A stretch of 64,000 nucleotides of DNA from Verrucomicrobia bacterium LP2A (lineage in GTDB: Bacteria; Verrucomicrobiota; Verrucomicrobiia; Methylacidiphilales; Methylacidiphilaceae). The notes below the pieces were generated by a model. The model made no database searches and was not told where the DNA came from. It saw only the letters and a list, made by a program, of their open reading frames with translations. This document shows, in pieces, positions 1-7,747 of the stretch (its first letter is position 1; the number at the start of each line of letters is the position of its first letter). A program made the translations under genes and the position numbers. Location: contig JAFS01000001.1 of NCBI GenBank assembly GCA_000526255.1, positions 806,001 to 870,000 on the forward strand, given 5' to 3'.

Positions 1-744
1 GTGCGTGGCCCAGGCCATCTCAGGATTCGCCCTTTCAAAGGCGGTCGCATCCTTCTCCAGGGAGCGGGCAGCTCGTTGGCCCTGTGCCTCGATTTGCTGA
101 AGCTGTTTCTCAGCTTTGCTGAGGTTCTCTTGATCCGCTGCCACCCTCTTCGGGTCGTGAAGCCGGTCCTTCTCGAGCTTCTTCTCGTCTTTGAGAACTT
201 GTCCTTCCTGCTTGCGAAAAGCCTTCTCGTCATTCTGGAGCGCTTTGAACTCCGCCGCCAGCCGCTTGGCCTCCGCAGGAGCTCGGCCGCCAACTTCCTT
301 GCTACCCCGCTCAACCTCGTGGAGAGCTCTGCGAGCCTCAGCAGGAGTGGTTAGCTCTTGTGCCCCGAAGTCGCGGAGCCCCTTGTTTTGGTGTTGGAGG
401 GCCTGGTCTCGTTGTTCGAGCCCAGCGATTCTTTTTTGGGCGTTATGCCACAAGTTCCCGAGAGCTTCGTTTTCTCCCAAGAGGTGTTGGTTTTGCTGCG
501 TTAGATCTTCGTTTTCTTGCTTGGCCTGAGCGAATCGTGCACCGAGTTGGTTTTTCTCGTTGGTGAGAGCTTGGATTGTCCCGTCTTGATCCTGGATTCT
601 TACGTCGCGCTTTGTAACTTCACCTTTTAACGCCGCGTTCTCTTGTTCGGACCGTGCGTTTGCCTTTCGCAACTGCGCGAGCTCGACTTCGAGCTGTTGT
701 ATCTTTCTCTTGTTCTCCAGTTCCTCCTGGGTGGGTTCTCCCAT
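1..744 (-). CDS. Coiled-coil protein, C-terminus beyond left edge
   Basis: The minus strand is open without a stop from ATG 742-744 to the window edge, 248 codons. The product is almost entirely charged and helical, rich in Glu, Gln, Lys and Asn with heptad-like Leu spacing (for example IQQLEVELAQLRKAN and ENEDLTQQNQHLLGENEAL), so a long coiled coil is the safe description. There is no signal peptide or membrane segment in the visible part. The start is supported by CGGAGG six bases upstream. Base composition is lower in GC than the neighbours. It diverges from the exported protein at 895. Function is not recognised; scaffold or filament-like roles are possible but not shown. Confidence 0.7.
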   Translation of the reverse strand, partial: MGEPTQEELENKRKIQQLEVELAQLRKANARSEQENAALKGEVTKRDVRIQDQDGTIQALTNEKNQLGARFAQAKQENEDLTQQNQHLLGENEALGNLWHNAQKRIAGLEQRDQALQHQNKGLRDFGAQELTTPAEARRALHEVERGSKEVGGRAPAEAKRLAAEFKALQNDEKAFRKQEGQVLKDEKKLEKDRLHDPKRVAADQENLSKAEKQLQQIEAQGQRAARSLEKDATAFERANPEMAWATH

Positions 745-843
745 GGTTGCCTCCGTTTTTTCGGGAGCGAGGGCTCCTTTCTTCTATTGTTAGGCGATCG
801 AGGCTCTCCGCGCACCCGGTCCGGAAAGAATTTTGTCCCTCGG

Positions 844-871
844 TTGACACAATTCTTACGTTTCGTAATGA
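844..871 (+). promoter_or_regulatory. Candidate sigma-70 promoter for the exported protein
   Basis: A perfect TTGACA (844-849) is followed after 16 bases by TAATGA (866-871). Transcription would begin near 878, about 17 bases before the chosen ATG at 895. The -10 element is imperfect, so this is a candidate only. Confidence 0.35.
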
Positions 872-894
872 TCCGGGGCCGTCCTCCTTCCCCC

Positions 895-1833
895 ATGGCA
901 GCTTCATCAAAGAGCCCGGTAGCGTCGCGTCCTAGGCTCTGGAAGGAGTCGGGAAGGCGAGGGCGGGTCGTAATCGGCCTGCTCTTCTTGGTCGTTGCGG
1001 CACCCTTGCTGTCGATTGCCGGATCGCTCTCCTACGAGGAGCTTTCCGTCGATGAGCCCTCCCTGGAGAAGGCGAAACGGCGGCTTGAGTTGCTCCGCCC
1101 TCCCGAGCCCGAGCAGGGCTGGACCAAGGGGCTGGTCGTTGGTGGCTTCTTTGGTGGCGCATGGCCCACGGCGCAGCGGGTTTCGGGAATCGCGCAGACC
1201 CCGGAAGGTCCGCAAAGCTCTCATGGCTACTCGCAGTCGCATACCGGCATCTTTGCCGGCCCCTATCTCGGCTACAATTTCATGGACAATGGGCTGCCGC
1301 TGACCCGGGATGGGAGCTGGAAGGCGATCCCCGGAGTCCTTCTGATCCTCAATTATGCGGAAATGAGCTCCTCCGCCCTCTCTTACGGCCCCCATTTTGG
1401 CCCACCGACGGTTTCCACGGGATCCAGCCGCACCTTCCTTCCGGAGATTGGCGGGATCGTGCTCATCTCCAACCCCTCCCGTTTCGTCCCATTCCTGGGT
1501 GCGACCGCCGGGGTGGCACTCTCCTGGACGAGCGGAAATTCCGTGGTGAACCCCTCGGGCATGGAGCTGGTTGCTCCCGGACAAACGGCCTTCGCCTATG
1601 CCCCCTCGACCAAGGTGTTGGCGGGGGTGGCGATCCGGATCGTCCCTCACTGGAACTGGATCCTGGGATATGCGACCCGCTTCATCGCTCCGACCAGCTC
1701 GAGCGTCGAAGGGCTCCATCCGGATCTGGTCTCCTCGATCCGATCCGAGACTGGCTGGTATCAGGATTTCGAAGGGTGGGTCGCCCTCCAGTATGACTTC
1801 GGCACGATGCGTCAGGCGGTTCCGATGCCCTAG
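895..1833 (+). CDS. Exported, probably outer-membrane barrel-like protein
   Basis: This is a 312-residue protein. A basic N-terminus is followed by a hydrophobic stretch at about residues 25-42 (VVIGLLFLVVAAPLLSIAG), which reads as a signal peptide or anchor. The rest is rich in Gly, Ser and aromatic residues, with repeated short amphipathic segments ending in GWVALQYDFG, in the style of small outer-membrane beta-barrels. A longer in-frame reading to 643 exists, but it would run antisense through the coiled-coil gene, so ATG 895 is preferred; a TTGACA-type promoter lies just upstream. No specific family is recognised. It stands alone, 101 bases before the glycosyltransferase operon. Confidence 0.6.
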   Translation: MAASSKSPVASRPRLWKESGRRGRVVIGLLFLVVAAPLLSIAGSLSYEELSVDEPSLEKAKRRLELLRPPEPEQGWTKGLVVGGFFGGAWPTAQRVSGIAQTPEGPQSSHGYSQSHTGIFAGPYLGYNFMDNGLPLTRDGSWKAIPGVLLILNYAEMSSSALSYGPHFGPPTVSTGSSRTFLPEIGGIVLISNPSRFVPFLGATAGVALSWTSGNSVVNPSGMELVAPGQTAFAYAPSTKVLAGVAIRIVPHWNWILGYATRFIAPTSSSVEGLHPDLVSSIRSETGWYQDFEGWVALQYDFGTMRQAVPMP

Positions 1834-1934
1834 CCGGACCTTCCTTTCCGGCTGGAGGCACCCGGCACGAAAAGCGCCTCCCCCGCTTTGGCTTTGACAG
1901 ACCTTCTTTCCCGTTTCACGCTACGGGGCTACCG

Positions 1935-2885
1935 GTGAGGGAGTCGATCGAGGTATCCGCCATCCTTGTAACCTACAACAGCCGTCCGGTGCTGGACGGC
2001 TGCCTCCGTTCGCTTCAGGCGCAAGAGGGGATTGGGCTGGAGATTCTCGTCATCGACAACGCATCCGAGGACGGGACGGCGGATTGGCTCGCCGAGCGCT
2101 TCCCCGAGATCCGGCTCTGGAGAAATCGCGAAAACGTGGGTTTCGGAAGGGCCTGCAACCAGGGGATGCGGGAGGCGAGGGGGGAGGTGCTTCTTTTTGT
2201 GAATCCGGACCTCCGGTTCCCCGAGCCAGACGCGGTGGCGCGGCTGGCTGGCGCCTTGCGCGCCGACCCATCTTTGGGCGCTGTGGGTCCGGCCCTCTAC
2301 GAGGAGGACGGCTTGCGGCAGCCGAGCACGGCTCGGAGCTATCCGAACGAACGATGGACAAAGGGGGAGCTCGGGCCTCTGCCCGGCGAGCTTGCCGCTC
2401 TCTTGGGCGCCTGCCTCGCGCTTCGCGCGGAAACCGCCAAGTCGGTCGGGGGGTTCGATGAGGATTTCTTTCTTTATGGGGAGGACCAGGATCTCTGCCT
2501 GCGCCTTCGCCGGAAGGGGTTGCGGCTCGCCTGCCTTTCCGAGGTGCGGGCCCTGCACATCGGCCGGCACAGCGAGGAAGGGACGAGCCCACGGGAGTAT
2601 TGGCGCAAGAAGCTGCAAGGGGAATATCTCTTCTACCGCAAGCACTATGCGGCCCATTCTCTCCGTCGGATTCGGATCAGCCAATGGGTGAAGAGCTCGT
2701 GGGAGCTTTTCCTGCTTGCGCTCTGTTGGCCGATGGCCGGGAGGGCGAGCGCCTGGAAGGAGCGATGGGGCAAGTACGCCGCCATTCGGGCGGCGGCGGA
2801 GGGCAGGGGAGGGGTCGACCCGAAAGAGGGGATCGGTCCCGCCACCCATTGGGAACCGGCTGTCATGGAAGTAAATCGGGAATGA
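1935..2885 (+). CDS. Family 2 glycosyltransferase (rhamnosyltransferase-like)
   Basis: A 316-residue GT-A fold enzyme that should transfer a sugar from a nucleotide donor to a cell-surface glycan in the cytoplasm. The N-terminus VSAILVTYNS is the usual GT2 opening. It is followed by a LVIDNASEDGT motif, an NVGFGRACNQG motif typical of the rhamnosyltransferase-like branch, a VNPDLRF segment in place of the metal-binding DxD, and GGFDEDFFLYGEDQDLCLRLR, which carries the catalytic ED. The start is GTG 1935 with a poor ribosome site. It overlaps the next gene by ATGA, so the three glycosyltransferases are very likely translationally coupled. Acceptor and sugar cannot be read from the sequence. 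Confidence 0.85.
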   Translation: MRESIEVSAILVTYNSRPVLDGCLRSLQAQEGIGLEILVIDNASEDGTADWLAERFPEIRLWRNRENVGFGRACNQGMREARGEVLLFVNPDLRFPEPDAVARLAGALRADPSLGAVGPALYEEDGLRQPSTARSYPNERWTKGELGPLPGELAALLGACLALRAETAKSVGGFDEDFFLYGEDQDLCLRLRRKGLRLACLSEVRALHIGRHSEEGTSPREYWRKKLQGEYLFYRKHYAAHSLRRIRISQWVKSSWELFLLALCWPMAGRASAWKERWGKYAAIRAAAEGRGGVDPKEGIGPATHWEPAVMEVNRE

Positions 2886-3670
2886 CGCAGGACTTCCGAA
2901 AGGATTTCGATGAGCTTCTGGATCTCTTCGATTCCGGAAAGCCGTTCGCCTTTGTCCGCTACAACGATGGGGAGGCGAGCATCCTGGCCAATCAGCCGAT
3001 CGGATGCAGGCACGAGTGGCAATACCGGCCCGGAAAGGACCTTCATTTTCGCTCGTCGCTCCGGGAATCGCTCCGAGTGCAGGACGATCGCTACTTTTAC
3101 GGCCTTCCCTCTTGGGACATGAGCCCATGGATGCACGATCTGGTTCGCGGCCTCACGGTCGCGGAGCTCGGCCGCCTGACCTTCGCGGCACTCTTCGCCA
3201 ACGGGAATCACGATCGATTCCTGGAGGAGTTCGTCCCCCGACTCCGCCGCCGAGACCGGCCGATCCTCTTCGTGGGAAATGCCCGTCTCAGCCGCCAGCG
3301 GCTCGAGGAGGCCCTCGGCATCTCGGATTTCCTCCCCCTTTCGGGGGACTGCGTCCGACTCTGGAAAAGAAGGGAGCGAGAGCTCCTCGATCTTCTCGAC
3401 CTCAAGGCTTCGCTCTCCCGAGGAGCGCTTTTTCTCGTCGCGGGAGGCCCCCTCGGCAAGATCCTGATCCACGCTCTTTGGAAGGTTTCGGCGGAAAATG
3501 TCTACCTCGATATCGGGTCCGCCCTTGACCCGCTGCTTTTCGGAAAGCCGACGCGAGCCTATCATCGGGATCCCGCCAACCGGGCCGTAATCCCCTGCTG
3601 GAAGCCGGAAGGAGAATCGGCGGAGGCGTCCAAGACGACGGAACCCCATCCGGAGAAACAACCAAGCTGA
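2882..3670 (+). CDS. GT-D fold putative glycosyltransferase
   Basis: A 262-residue protein. Near the N-terminus the motif FVRYNDGE matches the R-Y/F-x-DGE signature of the GT-D glycosyltransferase family (the family of streptococcal DUF1792 domains), and spacing and length fit a single GT-D domain. The C-terminal 25 residues are hydrophilic and probably disordered. ATG 2882 overlaps the stop of the GT2 gene (ATGA), and its own stop overlaps the next ATG (TGATG), which fixes the frame and start well. Its position between two GT2 genes supports a shared surface polysaccharide or glycolipid pathway. Family assignment rests on the motif only. Confidence 0.65.
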   Translation: MTQDFRKDFDELLDLFDSGKPFAFVRYNDGEASILANQPIGCRHEWQYRPGKDLHFRSSLRESLRVQDDRYFYGLPSWDMSPWMHDLVRGLTVAELGRLTFAALFANGNHDRFLEEFVPRLRRRDRPILFVGNARLSRQRLEEALGISDFLPLSGDCVRLWKRRERELLDLLDLKASLSRGALFLVAGGPLGKILIHALWKVSAENVYLDIGSALDPLLFGKPTRAYHRDPANRAVIPCWKPEGESAEASKTTEPHPEKQPS

Positions 3671-4671
3671 TGCCCGATCCCCAAAAGCCGCGGGTCACGG
3701 TAGGAATCCCGGTCTTCAACGGCGCCCGGTTTGTCGCGCAGGCGATCGAGAGCGCTCTGGCCCAAAGCTGGCCGCCGGAGGAAGTGATCGTGGTGGACGA
3801 CGGCTCCAAGGATGAGACGCCGGAAGTCCTGGAGAAATATCGCGACCGGGTGACGATCGTGCGCCAAAGCAACCAAGGTGCCCCCGCAGCAAGAAACCGG
3901 ATCCTCTTGGATGCCCAAGGGGAGTGGATCCAGTACTTGGATGCCGACGACTACCTGAAGCCCGGGAAGATTGAGCGCCAATGGACCGAGTGTTCCAATC
4001 GGGACGCGGACGCGATCCTTTCGCCCCTGCTCGAGGAGCGGTGGGAGGGGGGGAGACCCTTGCCGGTCCGGCAACCGCCAGACGAGGGGGATCCGGACTC
4101 CATCGTCCGCTGGTTTCAACGTAAGAACCCGCAAGTAGCCGCTGGGCTTTGGCGGAAAAAGTCGCTCGTCCGCATTGGAGGATGGAACCGTTCGATTCGC
4201 TGTGCGACCGAGGACAACGATCTCTACCTGCGGTCGCTGCAGGCGGATTTCCTCTTCGCTTGGACGCCGACTGCAGGGGCGGTCTACCGGGCCGACTGGT
4301 CGCCAGGGTCGTTCTGCCATCGGAACCATGTGGAGCTTTTCCAGACCGAGCTCTCCCTGCTCGACCGGATGGCTGGATGGCTCCACGAGCGGCGGCAATG
4401 GACGGATGCACGCAGGGAAGCTGCGGCACGGGCCTACTTCCAGACGCTCCGGGAGATTGCCAAGGACGATCTGAGAGAGGCGGCACGGCTTTACGAGGAG
4501 CGGAAAAAAGGTGATCTTGTCTACCCCTGCGGGCCGAAGGCGTCGCCGACCTACCGCACGATCTTCGGACTGCTCGGCTTCGAGGGAACCGAGCGGATCT
4601 GCCGGGTGGCGACCCAGCTGCGGCCGCTGGAGCAACGTTTTCGAAACTGGAGGAGAGAGCATGCCCGGTAA
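3670..4671 (+). CDS. Family 2 glycosyltransferase
   Basis: A 333-residue GT-A enzyme. The N-terminus has VTVGIPVFNGARFVAQAIES, then a VIVVDDGSKDET nucleotide-binding motif, QSNQGAPAARN, and YLDADDYLKPGKIE with the DxDD metal site near residue 93. The later CATEDNDLYLR supplies the catalytic acid region. The C-terminal 100 residues are helical and basic. The ATG overlaps the GT-D stop. It is the last gene of the three-gene glycosyltransferase run; 113 bases separate it from the DUF4013 gene, which has its own ribosome site. Sugar specificity is unknown. Confidence 0.85.
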   Translation: MPDPQKPRVTVGIPVFNGARFVAQAIESALAQSWPPEEVIVVDDGSKDETPEVLEKYRDRVTIVRQSNQGAPAARNRILLDAQGEWIQYLDADDYLKPGKIERQWTECSNRDADAILSPLLEERWEGGRPLPVRQPPDEGDPDSIVRWFQRKNPQVAAGLWRKKSLVRIGGWNRSIRCATEDNDLYLRSLQADFLFAWTPTAGAVYRADWSPGSFCHRNHVELFQTELSLLDRMAGWLHERRQWTDARREAAARAYFQTLREIAKDDLREAARLYEERKKGDLVYPCGPKASPTYRTIFGLLGFEGTERICRVATQLRPLEQRFRNWRREHAR

Positions 4672-4784
4672 GGAAGCGCCCAACCTTGACGGAGCCGACC
4701 GTATTCGCGGCTTCGACGAACGGCTTGACGATGCGCGCGATTTGATCCCTATCTACCCGTTATTCTTTTTGAGAGGAGAGCTCC

Positions 4785-5564
4785 ATGCATCGTGCCGTTG
4801 ATCCGTCACAGGCGTCCGGCGAGAGCGCTTATTTCTCCGATATCCGCGTCGGATTTGCGAAGCTCTTTACCGACCGTTTCTGGTTTCCCAAGATCTTTCT
4901 CGGCGGCTTGCTTCTGATCAATCCGGTTCTCTTGTCGCTTGCCCCGAAGTGGGCCGGCGGGTTCGCGCAGCACAAATCTCTGTTGTTCTCCCTTCTCGCC
5001 GTCAACGTCTCCAGCTTTTGGTTCTCCTTGGGCTTTACCTACGAGGTTCTCCGCCGGGCACGCTTCGGCGGCCAGCAGCTACCCGGATGGAGCTTGCGCG
5101 TTCTCGGCCAGTACGTGCGGGAAGGGGCGGTGAAATTCGCCATCTCCCTCACGACGTTGCTCTTGCCGCTTTTCGCTTGGGTCGCCTTCTGCTACGGCCT
5201 CTTCATCCGGCTCCTAGGGCTTCCTTCTACCTTGCTCTCGCTCTTCGTTCCTCTCGGCAGCTGGCTCGTGGTTCCCTTTTGCGCCGTGGCCTGTTGCCGC
5301 TGGCTCGATGGCGCCTCGGTAGCCGCTTGCGCCCTCGATTACCGGGAAAATCTACGGATTTTTTGGAGAAAGCGAGGCGACTTCCTCATCGCTTCCGCCT
5401 TCCTGGGAGGGCTCAACGCAATCCTCATCTCCTTCTTTTATACGCTCCCTTTCGCCCTCTTTTTCGGACTCTGCCTGGTCGATACCTGGTTCGGTCCCAT
5501 TTATGCTTCTGCGGTAGAAAATCATTCCCGCGCGTTCGCCTCGGCGGGCTCACAAACTTCCTAG
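4785..5564 (+). CDS. DUF4013-like integral membrane protein
   Basis: A 259-residue protein with about six hydrophobic segments, starting with a FPKIFLGGLLLINPVLLSL helix. The sequence GGQQLPGW followed by a hydrophobic GAVKFAISLTTLLL segment resembles the DUF4013 pattern (a short G-x-LP-x-W stretch between membrane helices). No catalytic motif is visible and the family has no known biochemical role. GAGGAG lies eight bases before ATG 4785. It sits between glycosyltransferase and desulfurase-like genes with only 24 bases to the latter, so it may be co-transcribed with the genes downstream. Confidence 0.6.
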   Translation: MHRAVDPSQASGESAYFSDIRVGFAKLFTDRFWFPKIFLGGLLLINPVLLSLAPKWAGGFAQHKSLLFSLLAVNVSSFWFSLGFTYEVLRRARFGGQQLPGWSLRVLGQYVREGAVKFAISLTTLLLPLFAWVAFCYGLFIRLLGLPSTLLSLFVPLGSWLVVPFCAVACCRWLDGASVAACALDYRENLRIFWRKRGDFLIASAFLGGLNAILISFFYTLPFALFFGLCLVDTWFGPIYASAVENHSRAFASAGSQTS

Positions 5565-5588
5565 GATCCAGCCAACCGGCGACACTCC

Positions 5589-6794
5589 GTGATCTCCTTG
5601 GACTCGGCAGCGGCGGACCCGGTCCTTCCGGCGGTGCTCGAAGCGATGCTTCCCTTTTTCCGGGAGGCCGGCAATCCCGCTAGCCTCCACAGCGCCGGTG
5701 CGCGGGCGAGGGAAGCCTTGGAGCGGGCGCGGGAGGGGGTTGCGGACTTTCTGGGGGCTGCTCCCTCCGAGATCTTCTTCACCTCCGGGGGAACCGAGGC
5801 GATCAATCTCGCCATCAAAGGCTTCTACGAAGCCAACCGCAAGCGGGGCAGCCGCATCCTCTGCACCCCCGTCGAATCGGCCGCGGTGTTGCGTTCGCTC
5901 GATTGGCTGCGTGGAGAGGGGGCGGAGATCGTGCAGCTCCCCATCGACCGGGAAGGTCGTGTCGATCCCTCCGTAATCGCTGCAGCGCTCAGCCCCGAGA
6001 CCATCCTGGTCTGCGTCCAGTGGGCCAATGGCGAAACGGGCGCCATGCAGCCGATCCAGCAAATCGGGCAAATCTGCGAGGCGGCGGGGACGGCTCTCTT
6101 CTGCGACGCGACGGCGGCTGCGGGTTGGACACCGGTCGATTTCCGCAGCGTCCCGGTCGCGCTCTCCGCGGTACACTTCCGTGGGTGTGGAGGTCCCGTG
6201 GGAGTCGGTGCCCTCTACAAGCGGGAGGGAGTCGCTCTCCAGGCGCAGATTCATGGGGGACCGCAAGAGAAGGGAGTGCGCGCGGGCACGGAGAATCTTC
6301 CGGGAATCGTCGGGGCGGGCAAGGCGGCAGAGTTGGCCACCGGGACCGTGGCTGCCTCGGCATTTCGCCTGCGCTCCCTTTCGGATAAGCTCTGGCTAGC
6401 GATCCGTGCAGAGGTTCCCTCCCTCCATTGGCACGGTCCTCCTCCGGGAGAGGGGCGGCTGCCCCATCATCTAGCCTGGAGCCCCGAGGGGGTCGAAGGA
6501 GAGGCGCAGGTGCTCGCCTGCGATCTCCAGGGGGCAGCAATCGCTGCGGGTCCGAGCTGCATCAGCAAGTCGCTGCGGGGCAGCCCTGTTCTTCGGGCGA
6601 TCGGCGTTCCAGCACGGCTGATCCTCTCAGCCGTCCAGATCACGCTGCATCGGGGGACCACCGAAGCGGATCTCGATTCATTCTGCAGAATTTATTCCAA
6701 GGTCGTCGAAAGGTTGCGATCGCTCTCGCCCGCCTGGCAGATCGCGAAGGAGCGGCTGGCTTCGCCTCCCTCCGCGGACGAGGGCGGCCGGTGA
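5589..6794 (+). CDS. Cysteine desulfurase homologue lacking PLP lysine
   Basis: A 401-residue fold-type I aminotransferase of the NifS/IscS group by overall sequence: MISLDSAAADPVL start, GNPASLHSAGARARE, FTSGGTEAINLAIKG, and a C-terminal SPVLRAIG. Several normally invariant residues are changed. The S-G/A-H-K-x-Y-G-P-K-G motif holding the Schiff-base lysine reads SAVHFRGCGGPVG (residues 193-205) with no lysine. The stacking His is Ser97, the Gln after the PLP aspartate (Asp173) is Ala176, and the Arg that holds substrate carboxylate is Gln350. The active-site Cys324 in GPSCIS is retained. There is no frameshift. Normal PLP chemistry is unlikely; a pseudo-enzyme, sulfur-carrier or altered-chemistry role is inference. 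It overlaps the PAP2 gene by GTGA. Confidence 0.75.
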   Translation: MISLDSAAADPVLPAVLEAMLPFFREAGNPASLHSAGARAREALERAREGVADFLGAAPSEIFFTSGGTEAINLAIKGFYEANRKRGSRILCTPVESAAVLRSLDWLRGEGAEIVQLPIDREGRVDPSVIAAALSPETILVCVQWANGETGAMQPIQQIGQICEAAGTALFCDATAAAGWTPVDFRSVPVALSAVHFRGCGGPVGVGALYKREGVALQAQIHGGPQEKGVRAGTENLPGIVGAGKAAELATGTVAASAFRLRSLSDKLWLAIRAEVPSLHWHGPPPGEGRLPHHLAWSPEGVEGEAQVLACDLQGAAIAAGPSCISKSLRGSPVLRAIGVPARLILSAVQITLHRGTTEADLDSFCRIYSKVVERLRSLSPAWQIAKERLASPPSADEGGR

Positions 6795-7570
6795 GCGATT
6801 CGCGGAGCCCGGCGACAGCCCAGCCGGACGGAACGAGCAGGCAGACGAAGAAAAAGCGCTGGCTCCACCGGCTCGCGCTTTCCGTGGGGTTTTTGGCAGC
6901 GGGATTCTTCCTCACGTTTCCGCTCGATTTTGGCACGTATCGCGCTCTGGAGCGGATCGACCGGCCCGTCTTCCAACAGATCGCGGAGCAGTTCAGTCTC
7001 TGGGGAGACTATTTTCCCGGAAGCATCCTCGTTTCGGTTCTGTTGTTTGCCGGGGGCTGGGTGGCAAGGAGCCGCCGGGCCCGCTTGGCCGCCTTGGCAA
7101 GTTTACTTGCCGCTACCGGCGCCGGGCTGACCGTCGATGCCGGACGCTTTTCCTTGGGCCGCCCTCGGCCCTACGCCACTGCGGCTGCGGCGGCTCTCAC
7201 GATCGGGTACAGGCCGGTGCCGAGAGTCTCCTTCGGAAGAAGCCGTCCGGACAATGACCTTTTCGACGGGTTCTACGGTCCGATCGGCATCCACATGTTT
7301 CAGGGATTTCCCTCGGGCCATGCCACCTCGTCGATGGCGAGCGCCGCCGCCATCCTCCCACTGGTTCCGGAAGTGGGCCTTCCTTTGAGCCTTCTTGCCG
7401 TAGGGGTCTGCTGGTCGCGAATGGAGCTCCGGCAGCACTACCTCTCGGACGTCACCGTCGGGGCAACTTGGGGCGCACTGTGGGGGTTTTGTCTCGGCGG
7501 ACTGCTCTCTCGACGCATGACCCTTCGACCGAGAGCAGCTCCCGCCTCGCCGCCCAAAAGGGAGATTTGA
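6791..7570 (+). CDS. PAP2-family membrane phosphatase
   Basis: A 259-residue integral membrane protein with the three phosphatase motifs of the type 2 phosphatidic acid phosphatase family: RFSLGRPRP (119-127, with Arg in place of the usual first Lys), PSGH (174-177), and SRMELRQHYLSD (209-220) carrying the catalytic His216 and Asp220. Substrates in this family are lipid phosphates or undecaprenyl pyrophosphate, acting at the outer face of the inner membrane; which one applies here is not clear. GTG 6791 overlaps the previous stop (GTGA); a longer frame upstream is only the antisense-like shadow of the desulfurase homologue. A strong terminator follows at 7646. Confidence 0.8.
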   Translation: MSDSRSPATAQPDGTSRQTKKKRWLHRLALSVGFLAAGFFLTFPLDFGTYRALERIDRPVFQQIAEQFSLWGDYFPGSILVSVLLFAGGWVARSRRARLAALASLLAATGAGLTVDAGRFSLGRPRPYATAAAAALTIGYRPVPRVSFGRSRPDNDLFDGFYGPIGIHMFQGFPSGHATSSMASAAAILPLVPEVGLPLSLLAVGVCWSRMELRQHYLSDVTVGATWGALWGFCLGGLLSRRMTLRPRAAPASPPKREI

Positions 7571-7645
7571 ACGAAAGCGGGGGAGACCGCGTCGAACTTT
7601 ATAGAAACCTCGAACGAATCGTTTTCCTCCTCTAACGATTCCACG

Positions 7646-7681
7646 AAGAGCGGCACGGTCGGTCCGTGCCGCTCTTGTTTT
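7646..7681 (+). terminator. Rho-independent terminator after the PAP2 gene
   Basis: A perfect 13-bp stem (7646-7658 with 7664-7676, arm AAGAGCGGCACGG) with a five-base loop is followed by GTTTT. It closes the plus-strand unit that begins with the glycosyltransferases and faces the 3' end of glnA. Confidence 0.8.
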
Positions 7682-7747
7682 GCCTCGGCAGAAAGAAGGC
7701 CACGCCCTTCGACGCGGCCTTCCTCGCTGCCATCCAGAGCCGACAGC

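Noticed and set aside
4661-4801. 46-residue frame with GGAGG upstream, between the GT2 and DUF4013 genes
   Set aside because: It overlaps the ends of both neighbours, the GGAGG is part of the GT2 coding end, and the product has no recognisable feature.
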